DNA of 7,218 nt from CALZJC01 sp041574955 (GTDB lineage: Bacteria; Acidobacteriota; Thermoanaerobaculia; Multivoradales; JAHEKO01), in the NCBI GenBank assembly GCA_041574955.1, contig JBFGNS010000194.1, forward strand, positions 1-7,218, given 5' to 3'. The notes below the pieces were generated by a model. That model was given only the letters and a program-made list of their open reading frames with translations, did not search any database and was not told where the DNA came from. This document shows positions 1 through 5,730 of this stretch, piece after piece. The first letter of the stretch is position 1. Each line of letters opens with the position of its first letter. The position numbers and the translations under genes are program-made.

Positions 1-31
1 CCCCGGCTGCGGCACCAAGGCGGCGCGCTAG
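1..31 (+). CDS. 3' end of an upstream gene, probably ending in a zinc ribbon (partial)
   Basis: Reading from base 2, the codons give PGCGTKAAR and a TAG stop at 29-31. All nine codons end in G or C, as in the real genes nearby. A C-P-x-C-G-x-K string just before the stop is a common ending for proteins with a C-terminal zinc-ribbon half-site; the first Cys of the pair would lie just outside the window. Such tails occur on bacterial SPFH/band-7 proteins and other membrane-associated proteins (family knowledge). Because the next three genes also encode zinc-ribbon proteins, this may be the first member of the same cluster. Only nine residues are visible, so the identity is unknown and the call rests on this short motif and on codon bias. 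Confidence 0.45.
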   Translation, partial: PGCGTKAAR

Positions 32-33
32 CC

Positions 34-57
34 GGGCGGGCGGGCCCGGGGGGTGGG
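34..57 (+). other. Potential G-quadruplex in the spacer before the zinc-ribbon operon
   Basis: Five runs of at least three G (34-36, 38-40, 42-44, 48-53, 55-57) are separated by loops of 1, 1, 3 and 1 nt. This fits the canonical G3+N1-7 pattern on the + strand. It lies three bases after the upstream stop and about 110 nt before the likely start of the next gene. A competing GGGCCC self-pairing at 42-47 is possible. In transcripts it could act as a 3'-end or leader structure, but in such G+C-rich DNA a chance match is quite possible. The rest of the 32-167 spacer shows no recognisable promoter. Confidence 0.4.
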
Positions 58-167
58 TGGCAGGTGTTCTCGCGGCCACGCGCGGACGTCGATCGGCCGC
101 CGGGCTCCTGGCGGCCCGCGCGCCGTGCCGTGAGCCGACCGATCACCACTCGACGGGCGCCGTCGCC

Positions 168-935
168 GTGAGCAACGCGTCGCCAGAGGCCAACACCGTC
201 CGCTGCACCCAGTGCGGGGCGCAGAACGAGCTGCCGTCCGGCCGCCGGTTCGTGCGCTGCGCCTACTGCGACGCCACGCTGTTCGTCGACCGCGGCGGGG
301 TGGTCAACCACTACCGCCTGCCGGCGCTGCTCGGCGAGGACGAGGCGCGCGCCGCGGTGCGCCGCTGGATGAGCGGCAACGACACCGTCAAGGACCTCGA
401 TCGCAAGAGCCGCATCGTGGCGCTCGAGGCCGAGTCGTTCCCGATGTGGCTGTTTCGCGTCCGCCAGGGCGGCCGCGAGGTGGCCTACGTCGAGCCGGCG
501 GCGCCGACGCCGATCCCGCAGCTCGCCGACCTCAAGGTGCCGGCGGGCGAGCTCGAGCCGTACACCGCCGTCGCAGCCGGGATGGCGGCGGTCGAGGCCA
601 CGATCCCGCTCGACACCGCCCGGGGGTGGCTGGACCAGCGCGGCGTCGGCGAGCCCGAGGAGACGGCGCTGGTGCAGGTGCCGCTGTGGCGGTGCCGCTA
701 CCAGTTCGAGGGCGGCGAGTTCCAGGCGCTGGTCGACGGCTCCACCGGCGCGGTGATGGCGGCGGTCTTCCCGGAGAAGGCCGAGAGCCCGTACGTGCTG
801 GTGGCGGTGCTCGGCATCGTGCTGTTCACCATCGAGGGGCTGGCGATCCGCAACCCGGGGCTCAAGCTGGTGGCGTACGCGGTCACCGCGCTGCCGCTGC
901 TGATGCTCGCCTGGTGGGTGACCCGCAAGGTATGA
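168..935 (+). CDS. Zinc-ribbon membrane protein (first of three)
   Basis: This is a 255-residue protein of unknown function. Seen: a four-Cys zinc ribbon at residues 13-34 (C13-TQ-C16 and C31-AY-C34), then a charged helical segment at about 57-85. Two 'P-hydrophobic-W' beta segments follow (FPMW at 91-94, VPLW at 171-174), the second leading to a VDG turn at 189-191. Two hydrophobic helices lie near 207-226 and 231-251, ending in a short basic tail. The ribbon probably faces the cytoplasm, bound to metal or a partner (inference). The next gene is a paralogue: W67, P92, W174 and VDG189-191 match its W87, P113, W247 and VDG262-264. The GTG at 168 is preferred over an in-frame GTG at 57, because the extra 37 codons have clearly weaker third-position G/C bias and low-complexity content. 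No good Shine-Dalgarno precedes 168, so the start is uncertain. The gene ends in a 4-nt overlap with the next. Confidence 0.82.
   Translation: MSNASPEANTVRCTQCGAQNELPSGRRFVRCAYCDATLFVDRGGVVNHYRLPALLGEDEARAAVRRWMSGNDTVKDLDRKSRIVALEAESFPMWLFRVRQGGREVAYVEPAAPTPIPQLADLKVPAGELEPYTAVAAGMAAVEATIPLDTARGWLDQRGVGEPEETALVQVPLWRCRYQFEGGEFQALVDGSTGAVMAAVFPEKAESPYVLVAVLGIVLFTIEGLAIRNPGLKLVAYAVTALPLLMLAWWVTRKV
927..935 (+). promoter_or_regulatory. ATGA stop/start overlap (translational coupling)
   Basis: The TGA of the first zinc-ribbon gene (933-935) overlaps the ATG of the second (932-934). Only a weak AAGG (927-930) sits immediately before the ATG, too close to be a good ribosome site. Re-initiation by ribosomes finishing the first gene is therefore the likely way the second is translated. 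This implies fixed stoichiometry of the two paralogues. Confidence 0.7.
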
Positions 936-2059
936 GCGCCGAGCCCGAGCCCGCTGTGGCGGCGTCCGAGGCCGAGGCTCCGCCGGAGGCGCCGCACGCG
1001 CTGTCCTCGACGGTGCGCGGCCTGTCGTGCCCCAACTGTGGCGGCACGCTCGAGGTCGACGCCGGGCTGCGGGTGGTCGAGTGCCCGTACTGCCAGACGC
1101 CGTTGCTGGCGGTCAGCGAGGTGGGTGTGCGGCGACTGGCGGTCGAGCCGCGGATCGACGCCGAGCGGGCGCGCCAGATCGCCCGCCAATGGCTGGGACG
1201 CGGCGTCGCCAAGGACCCCAAGCTCAGGCGCGAGGCGAAGGTTGGCGAGGCGTTCCTGAGCTTCCTGCCGTTCTACCGGGTGGAGGCCGACTGCGTCGGC
1301 TTCGCGCTCGGCACCGAGCAGAGGACACGCACCGTCGGCAGCGGCAAGAACCGCCGCACCGAGACCTACGAGGTGGACGTCGAGCGCGGCGTCGAGCGCA
1401 GCTTCGACTCCACCTACCCGGCGCTCAACGTCGCCGAGTGGGGCATCCGGCGGGTCGACCTGCGCGGCGATCCGCTGGTGCCGTTCGACGCCGACATGCT
1501 CGAGCGGCTGGGGATGGTCTTCCCGCCCACCGGCGACGAGGCGGCGGTGCGGCAGGCGGCGCTCGAGCAGTTCGAGCGCAGCGCCGATCCGTCGGCCGGG
1601 CTCAAGCGGGTGCGCTTCAAGTTCCTGCAGACGCTGCGCGAGCGGCTGAGCGTCGTCTACTACCCGCTGTGGGTGGTGCGCTACCGCTTCAACGAGCGCT
1701 CGTACCAGGTGCTGGTGGACGGCGAGGATGGCACCCTGGCCTACGGCAAGGCGCCGGGCAACGACTTCTACCGCGCCGCCATGCTGGTCCTCACCCAGGC
1801 GGCGGCGCTGTACGTCGCCTCCACCGTGGTGCAGCTGTTTGCCAGCTTCGAGGTGCTGCTGGTGGTCGGCATCCCGCTGGTCATAGCCCTGGTGTGGGGG
1901 TGGCGCAAGTTCCGCTACGGCGGGGTGGTGATCGAGGGCAGCGGCACCGGCAAGCAGGTCGACCTCGGCCGGTCGGTGCGCAACCTGGCCAGCCGCCGCG
2001 GCCGCCAGCAGGCGGTGCGCCAGCTGCTCGCCGGCAAGCTGCCGGAGATCGAGCGTTGA
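932..2059 (+). CDS. Zinc-ribbon membrane protein (second of three, larger paralogue)
   Basis: A 375-residue protein of unknown function. An acidic, Ala/Pro-rich N-terminus (2-29) leads into a zinc ribbon, C33-PN-C36 and C51-PY-C54. A helical segment with RQIARQWLGR at 81-90 matches the first gene's RAAVRRWM. It is followed by LPFYRV (112-117), a basic loop (about 131-146, SGKNRRTET), and a second beta segment with YPLW at 244-247 and VLVDG at 260-264. Two membrane helices lie at about 283-303 and 305-323. A basic, Gln-rich C-terminal tail of about 45 residues, probably cytoplasmic, follows. The VDG-x-x-G turn resembles that of PepSY-like domains, which is a resemblance only. Compared with the first paralogue, the gain is the basic loop and the long C-terminal tail. 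The ATG at 932 is fixed by the overlap with the upstream stop and by homology starting at the ribbon. The 3' end overlaps the next gene by 4 nt. Confidence 0.88.
   Translation: MSAEPEPAVAASEAEAPPEAPHALSSTVRGLSCPNCGGTLEVDAGLRVVECPYCQTPLLAVSEVGVRRLAVEPRIDAERARQIARQWLGRGVAKDPKLRREAKVGEAFLSFLPFYRVEADCVGFALGTEQRTRTVGSGKNRRTETYEVDVERGVERSFDSTYPALNVAEWGIRRVDLRGDPLVPFDADMLERLGMVFPPTGDEAAVRQAALEQFERSADPSAGLKRVRFKFLQTLRERLSVVYYPLWVVRYRFNERSYQVLVDGEDGTLAYGKAPGNDFYRAAMLVLTQAAALYVASTVVQLFASFEVLLVVGIPLVIALVWGWRKFRYGGVVIEGSGTGKQVDLGRSVRNLASRRGRQQAVRQLLAGKLPEIER
2044..2059 (+). promoter_or_regulatory. Weak GGAG ribosome site and TTGA stop/start overlap
   Basis: The TGA stop of the second zinc-ribbon gene (2057-2059) overlaps an in-frame TTG (2056-2058) for the third. 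A weak GGAG (2044-2047) lies 8 nt before the TTG. No ATG or GTG gives a better start before the zinc ribbon. An in-frame GTG at 2077, four codons before the first Cys, is the only close alternative. The geometry copies the ATGA junction at 932, which supports the TTG. Confidence 0.6.
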
Positions 2060-2673
2060 GCACCGGCTTCGAGCTGGTGCCGCTCGACTGCCCGAGCTGC
2101 GGCGCGGCGGTGGCGGCCGAGGGCGAGGACGTCGTCTACTACTGCACCGCCTGCCGCAACGGCTACCGGTTCGACCTCGACGAGCGGCAGCTGGTACCGA
2201 TCGAGGTCGGCTTCGTCGCCCTGTCCAACGTGGCGGCCGAGATCTACCGGCCGTTCTGGCTGCTCCCGGCGCGGGTGTCGATCCACGAGCGCGACGCCTC
2301 GGGCGGCGGCTTCGCCGGGCTGCTCAAGTTCTTCACCGGCGGTGGCGACCAGCCGGCCGGCGGCGAGGGCACCTTCGCGGTGCCGGCGTTCCATGCGCCG
2401 CTGCCGGCGGTCACCGCCCTGGTGCGGAGCTACACCGAGAAGCTGCCCGAGCTGGGCGAGCGGCTGGGAGAGCGGCTGCTGGGCGGCCGCTACGGCGTGC
2501 TCGACGCCAAGAAGCTGGCGCACTACGCGCTGATCGCTTCGGAGGTCGGCAAGCCCGACACGCTCAAGCAGCTCCGATACGAGATAACCTTCGGCGAGCC
2601 GCGCCTGCTGGGCGTGCCGTTCGTGCGCCGCGGGCAGCGGTTCGCCGACGCCCTGTTCGGCACCGAGACCTGA
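2056..2673 (+). CDS. Soluble zinc-ribbon protein (third of three)
   Basis: A 205-residue protein of unknown function starting at TTG. It opens with a zinc ribbon (C12-PS-C15 and C30-TA-C33), like its two neighbours. A segment with YRPFWLLPARV at 64-74 follows, recalling the PMW/PLW segments of the other two proteins. A Gly-rich stretch (83-106) and an alpha-helical half (about 118-168) come next. The protein ends with LRYEITFGEPRLLGVPF (173-189). No stretch is long and hydrophobic enough to span a membrane, so it is probably a cytoplasmic partner of the two membrane paralogues (inference). Similarity to them beyond the ribbon and the PFW segment is weak by eye. It is the last gene of the coupled unit; a 65-nt gap follows before the peptidase gene. 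It may be an adaptor that binds the membrane pair, but nothing in the sequence proves this. Confidence 0.8.
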   Translation: MSTGFELVPLDCPSCGAAVAAEGEDVVYYCTACRNGYRFDLDERQLVPIEVGFVALSNVAAEIYRPFWLLPARVSIHERDASGGGFAGLLKFFTGGGDQPAGGEGTFAVPAFHAPLPAVTALVRSYTEKLPELGERLGERLLGGRYGVLDAKKLAHYALIASEVGKPDTLKQLRYEITFGEPRLLGVPFVRRGQRFADALFGTET

Positions 2674-2723
2674 AGACCCCGCGCTCGGGCGGCTGCGAGG
2701 CCCGTCCACCGCAGACCCCTTCG

Positions 2724-2729
2724 AGGAGG
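2724..2729 (+). promoter_or_regulatory. Strong Shine-Dalgarno for the S9 peptidase
   Basis: AGGAGG at 2724-2729, nine bases before the ATG at 2739. It is much stronger than any site in the upstream zinc-ribbon unit and fixes the peptidase start. The rest of the 65-nt gap (2674-2738) shows no convincing promoter or terminator. Confidence 0.85.
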
Positions 2730-2738
2730 AACAAGACC

Positions 2739-4817
2739 ATGCCCCGATCCCTTTGCGTGCTGCTGGCCGCCAGCCTGACGGCGACCGCCGCCTGCGGCCC
2801 CCGGCAGCCGGCCGAGCAGGCGGCGGCCGGCCCACCCGAGCTGATCCCGCGCCAGGAGCTGTTCGGCAACCCCGACAAGGCGGCGGTGCGCATCAGCCCC
2901 GACGGCTCGCAGATCAGCTACCTGGCGCCGGTCGACGGCGTGCTCAACGTGTGGGTGGGGCCGGTGGACAATCCCGCCGCGGTCCAGCCGGTGACCCGCG
3001 ACACCAACCGGGGCATCCGCCGTTACTTCTGGGCCTTCACCAACCGCCACATCATCTACCTGCAGGACGCCGCCGGCGACGAGAACTGGCGCGCCTACAC
3101 GGTCGATCTGGCGAGCGGTGAGACCCGCGACCTGACGCCGATCGACGGCGTGCAGGTGCGCATCCAGGAGGTCAGCCACCGCCAGCCGGGCCAGATCCTG
3201 GTGGCGATCAACCAGCGCAACCCGCAGCTGCACGACGTCTACCGCCTGGACATCGCGAACGGCGAGATGGAGCTGCTGGCGGAGAACCCGGGGTTCATCA
3301 ACATGGTGACCGACATCGACTACCGGGTGCGTCTGGCGGTCCAGATGCGTCCCGACGGCGGCATGAGCTTCTACCAGAAGAAGGGTAACGACTGGGACGA
3401 GTTCGCCGCGGTAGCGCGCGAGGACACCCTCACCACCAGCCCGGTCGGCTTCAACGCCGACGGCGACGTGCTCTACATGATCGACAGCCGGGGGCGTGAC
3501 ACCGCGGCGCTGGTCGTGGTCGACCTCGAGAGCGGTGCGCAGAGCGTGGTCTACGAGGACCCGCGCGCCGACGTCGACGACGCGCTGGTCCATCCGACCG
3601 AGCTCAGGGTGCAGGCGGCCGCCTCGACCTTCGACCGGCGGAAGTGGACGATCTTCGACGACGCCATCCGCGAGGATCTCGCCTACCTCGAGACGGTGGC
3701 CGACGGCGAGCTCGAGGTGGTCGACCGCACCCTGGACGACAAGCTGTGGGTGGTCGGCTACGAGCGCACCGACCACCCCTTCAGCTACTACCTCTACGAG
3801 CGCGGGGCGAAGCGAGCGCGCTTCCTGTTCACCAACCGGCAGGCGCTCGAGGACGCGCCGCTGGCGCCGATGCGCGCCCAGGTCATCCCGTCGCGCGACG
3901 GCCTCGAGCTGGTGAGCTATCTGACGCTGCCGATCGACAGCGACCTCGACGGCGACGGCCGCCCGGCGGCACCGCTGCCGATGGTGCTGCTGGTCCACGG
4001 AGGGCCGTGGGGGCGCGACAGCTGGGGCTACGACGGCTTCCACCAGTGGCTGGCCAACCGCGGCTACGCCGTGCTGTCGGTCAACTTCCGCGGCTCGACC
4101 GGGCTCGGCAAGGGGTTCACCAACGCCGGCGACCTCGAGTGGGGCCGCAAGATGCATGACGACCTGATCGACGCCGTCGACTGGGCGGCGGCCGAGGGCA
4201 TCACCGAGGCCGGCAAGGTGGCGATCATGGGCGGCAGCTACGGCGGCTACGCCACGCTCGCCGGACTGACCTTCACGCCCGAGACCTTCGCCTGCGGCGT
4301 CGACATCGTCGGGCCGTCGAACCTGGTGACCCTGCTGGAGTCGATACCGCCTTACTGGAAGCCGATGTTCGAGCTGTTCGCCAGCCGGGTGGGCGACCCG
4401 CGCACCGCGGACGGCAAGGCGTTGCTGGTCGAGCGCTCGCCGCTGACCCACGCCGCCAAGATCGTGCGCCCGCTGCTGATCGGGCAGGGCGCCAACGATC
4501 CTCGGGTCAAGCAGGCCGAGGCGGACCAGATCGTCGAGGCGATGCAGGCCAACCAGATTCCGGTGACCTACGTGCTGTTCCCCGACGAGGGCCACGGATT
4601 CGCGAGGCCCGAGAACCGGCTGGCGTTCAACGCCGTCTCCGAGGCGTTCCTGGCGGCCTGCCTGGGCGGCCGGGTGGAGCCGGTGGGCGACGACTTCGAG
4701 GGCGCCAGCATCCAGGTGCTGGCAGGCGCCGACCAGGTGCCGGGGCTGGCGGAGGCTCTACCCGAGCCGCCGGCGCCGGAGCAGGCCGCCGAGGAGGCGG
4801 TGGCGGCGGCGCCGTAG
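2739..4817 (+). CDS. S9 family (prolyl oligopeptidase-like) serine peptidase, lipoprotein
   Basis: A 692-residue serine peptidase that probably trims short peptides, outside the cytoplasm. Seen: an N-terminal signal with hydrophobic core (about 4-18) and lipobox-like TAAC with Cys19, suggesting a lipid anchor; Thr at -3 is not ideal. Residues about 40-370 are beta-rich with repeated 'SPDG', 'DLASGE' and 'DLESGA' turns, typical of the S9 beta-propeller that gates substrate entry. The alpha/beta-hydrolase domain (about 385-645) carries the oxyanion region HGGPWG (420-425), the nucleophile in GGSYGGYA (Ser500), the acid in GANDPRV (Asp587) and the base in DEGHGF (His619). The triad is complete, so it should be active. 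The RGSTG-type segment at 451-455 and overall layout fit the S9C/acylaminoacyl-peptidase-like group; exact specificity cannot be read. A DLDGDG loop (402-407) precedes the catalytic domain. The last 18 residues are a Pro/Glu/Ala tail. Start set by AGGAGG at 2724. Confidence 0.95.
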   Translation: MPRSLCVLLAASLTATAACGPRQPAEQAAAGPPELIPRQELFGNPDKAAVRISPDGSQISYLAPVDGVLNVWVGPVDNPAAVQPVTRDTNRGIRRYFWAFTNRHIIYLQDAAGDENWRAYTVDLASGETRDLTPIDGVQVRIQEVSHRQPGQILVAINQRNPQLHDVYRLDIANGEMELLAENPGFINMVTDIDYRVRLAVQMRPDGGMSFYQKKGNDWDEFAAVAREDTLTTSPVGFNADGDVLYMIDSRGRDTAALVVVDLESGAQSVVYEDPRADVDDALVHPTELRVQAAASTFDRRKWTIFDDAIREDLAYLETVADGELEVVDRTLDDKLWVVGYERTDHPFSYYLYERGAKRARFLFTNRQALEDAPLAPMRAQVIPSRDGLELVSYLTLPIDSDLDGDGRPAAPLPMVLLVHGGPWGRDSWGYDGFHQWLANRGYAVLSVNFRGSTGLGKGFTNAGDLEWGRKMHDDLIDAVDWAAAEGITEAGKVAIMGGSYGGYATLAGLTFTPETFACGVDIVGPSNLVTLLESIPPYWKPMFELFASRVGDPRTADGKALLVERSPLTHAAKIVRPLLIGQGANDPRVKQAEADQIVEAMQANQIPVTYVLFPDEGHGFARPENRLAFNAVSEAFLAACLGGRVEPVGDDFEGASIQVLAGADQVPGLAEALPEPPAPEQAAEEAVAAAP

Positions 4818-4831
4818 GGCACGACTCTCCC

Positions 4832-4855
4832 CCGGCCCGGCGCTGCCGGGGCCGG
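4832..4855 (+). terminator. Stem-loop after the peptidase gene (probable bidirectional barrier, part 1)
   Basis: CCCGGC (4836-4841) pairs with GCCGGG (4845-4850) around a GCT loop. Four more pairs (4832-4835 with 4852-4855) extend it past a single bulged G at 4851. It begins 15 nt after the peptidase stop and lies between convergent genes, where a terminator is expected. No T-tract follows on either strand, so it is not a classical intrinsic terminator. It may instead stabilise the mRNA 3' end or pause polymerase. Confidence 0.5.
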
Positions 4856-4866
4856 CCCCGCTCCCC

Positions 4867-4885
4867 CGCCGGCGGCTCGCCGGCG
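4867..4885. terminator. Stem-loop between convergent genes (probable bidirectional barrier, part 2)
   Basis: A perfect 8-bp stem, CGCCGGCG (4867-4874) with CGCCGGCG (4878-4885), closes a GCT loop. Each arm is itself palindromic, so the structure is equally strong on both strands. It lies 51 nt past the stop of the - strand repeat protein and 50 nt past the stop of the peptidase, centred between the two. No T-tract is present. Confidence 0.5.
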
Positions 4886-4935
4886 CCGGATCGTGGCCGG
4901 CCCTCGCTCCTGCCGCGTGCGCCGTCGCGCGACCG

Positions 4936-5598
4936 CTACAGCTCCTTCCACTCCAGCTTGACGCTGGGTGCCCCGAACAGGATGCTGCGGAAGGCCTGGA
5001 TGTAGCGCTTGCCGAACTGGTCGATCGTCAGTGCGGTCTTCTGGGCGGGAGCCGGATAGCTCCGGTAGAGCACCAGGTGGGCCTTCGGGTTCTGGACCTT
5101 GGAGACCTCGCCCTGCCACCACTTGGTGACCGGCACGCCGAAGAAGATCGGATCGTACAGCCGGGTCTCTCCGCTGGCCCACTGATCCTGGGTCTTGACG
5201 GCCTTGTTCACGGGCTCCGCCTGGAGCACCTGGTAGAGCCGGTAGTGGTCCAGCTTCTCGGGGAAGGCGCTGCCCTTCTCGTACTTCCAGCACGGGGCCA
5301 GCAGCGCGTAGCTGCGGCCGGTGATCAACTTGCTCTTGCCGAACTGGTTCTGGTAGACGACGACCCGCGGCGGGTCGGGCACCGGGTCGTACATGTCGTA
5401 CCAGGTGAAGTGGGCGTTCTTGTCGTAGATCGGCTCGCCGTTCTTGCTCACCGGGTTGGCGAACAGGTTGAGGTAGGTGAGCTGGGCCTTCTCGGGCTGC
5501 TTGTCGAACTGTCCCTGCAGGCCGATGACGTAGCCGGCGGACTGGTTCGCCACGTCGTAGAAGTTGAAGTAGTCGAGCATGAGCTCCTGTGCCGTCAT
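4936..5598 (-). CDS. Four-repeat protein of unknown function, DUF7450-like, leaderless
   Basis: A 220-residue protein with no recognised enzyme motif. Seen: four degenerate repeats of about 53-56 residues, at about 8-61, 62-115, 116-172 and 173-220. Each opens with an aromatic/His motif (DYFNFY 9-14, HFTWY 63-67, DHYRLY 117-122, HLVLY 174-178). Each continues to a (D/N)Q-aromatic turn (QF 30-31, NQFG 84-87, DQW 138-140, DQFG 193-196) and closes with a Pro near NPV, APC, VPV or GAPS. These signatures recall the DUF7450-type repeat as I remember it; I could not verify this. Family members I recall are exported and Cys-rich. This one has no signal peptide and only one Cys (103), so it appears cytoplasmic or is exported without a leader. 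The ATG at 5598 is chosen because AAGGAGG lies 5 nt before it; 12 more in-frame codons upstream lack such support. Codon use looks somewhat less G+C-rich and more Lys-rich than in its neighbours. Confidence 0.85.
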   Translation of the reverse strand: MTAQELMLDYFNFYDVANQSAGYVIGLQGQFDKQPEKAQLTYLNLFANPVSKNGEPIYDKNAHFTWYDMYDPVPDPPRVVVYQNQFGKSKLITGRSYALLAPCWKYEKGSAFPEKLDHYRLYQVLQAEPVNKAVKTQDQWASGETRLYDPIFFGVPVTKWWQGEVSKVQNPKAHLVLYRSYPAPAQKTALTIDQFGKRYIQAFRSILFGAPSVKLEWKEL

Positions 5599-5603
5599 TA
5601 CAG

Positions 5604-5610
5604 CCTCCTT
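5604..5610 (-). promoter_or_regulatory. Near-ideal Shine-Dalgarno for the four-repeat protein
   Basis: On the - strand AAGGAGG (5610 to 5604) sits 5 nt before the ATG at 5598. It decides between this start and an upstream in-frame ATG at 5634, and suggests the gene is well translated. Confidence 0.85.
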
Positions 5611-5611
5611 G

Positions 5612-5653
5612 CGCCCGGGTCGGCGCGGTCCCACTCTCGGCGGCGCCCGGGCG
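5612..5653 (-). promoter_or_regulatory. GC-rich stem-loop in the leader of the four-repeat gene
   Basis: CGCCCGGG (5612-5619) can pair with CCCGGGCG (5646-5653), giving an 8-bp GC stem with a 26-nt loop. On the - strand transcript it ends one base before the AAGGAGG. It could protect the 5' end, modulate ribosome access, or serve as a 3' structure for the upstream TPR gene. No T-tract supports termination. A smaller 5-bp hairpin (5648-5652 with 5658-5662) would compete with it. No convincing promoter was found between 5599 and 5730; the least G+C-rich patch is about 5692-5714. Confidence 0.35.
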
Positions 5654-5730
5654 GCATGCCCGAGCCTGTCTGTCTCGTCGAGTGCTGCCGTTAGGGTACA
5701 CCAACGAGTAAGCGGCTGCTGCGTCGCGGG

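Larger units (their letters stand above)
4827..4889. repeat. Imperfect tandem repeat, 34-nt period, two units
   Basis: Two 29-nt units, 4827-4855 and 4861-4889, are separated by 5 nt. They are identical over the first eight bases (CTCCCCCG) and the last five (GCCGG), and at 20 of 29 positions overall without gaps. The middle differs, yet each unit still folds into a stem-loop with a GCT loop. The first unit overlaps a 12-bp palindrome, GGGGCCGGCCCC (4848-4859). This could be a local duplication or a small REP-like element. Confidence 0.55.

Noticed and set aside
57..167. Upstream GTG start giving 37 extra residues to the first zinc-ribbon gene
   Set aside because: About eight of the 37 codons end in A or T, far more than in the body of the gene. 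The sequence looks non-coding and part of it falls in the G-rich spacer. It is not fully excluded, because the GTG at 168 lacks a clear ribosome site.
212..931. A frame extending the second zinc-ribbon gene upstream by 240 codons
   Set aside because: The extension is Arg/Gly/Ala-rich shadow sequence under the first zinc-ribbon gene. Homology begins only after the ATG at 932.
1027..2055. A frame extending the third zinc-ribbon gene upstream by 343 codons
   Set aside because: It is a shadow of the second gene with Arg/Ala/Gly-rich nonsense composition. The protein becomes sensible only from the TTG at 2056.
2686..2704. A 5-bp hairpin (CGGGC with GCCCG) between the third zinc-ribbon gene and the peptidase
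   Set aside because: The stem is short, the loop is nine bases and there is no T-tract. Hairpins this weak are common by chance in GC-rich spacers, so I do not call a terminator.
2523..4595. A 690-codon open frame on the - strand opposite the peptidase gene
   Set aside because: Its translation has no recognisable family motif and a skewed Val/Asp/His/Arg composition. The opposite strand encodes an intact S9 peptidase with full catalytic triad. Long antisense open frames are expected in DNA this G+C-rich.
4924..4933. A perfect 10-bp palindrome, GTCGCGCGAC, next to the - strand stop
   Set aside because: It leaves no room for a loop in a stable stem. Short GC palindromes are frequent in this composition, so no operator is claimed.
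4568..5704. A - strand frame overlapping both the four-repeat gene and the end of the peptidase gene
   Set aside because: It conflicts with two well-supported genes, crosses the paired stem-loops, and has no family features.
5692..5714. Possible promoter for the four-repeat gene on the - strand
   Set aside because: A TACCCT resembles a -10 element, but no -35-like hexamer lies at suitable spacing. The patch is only slightly less G+C-rich than its surroundings.
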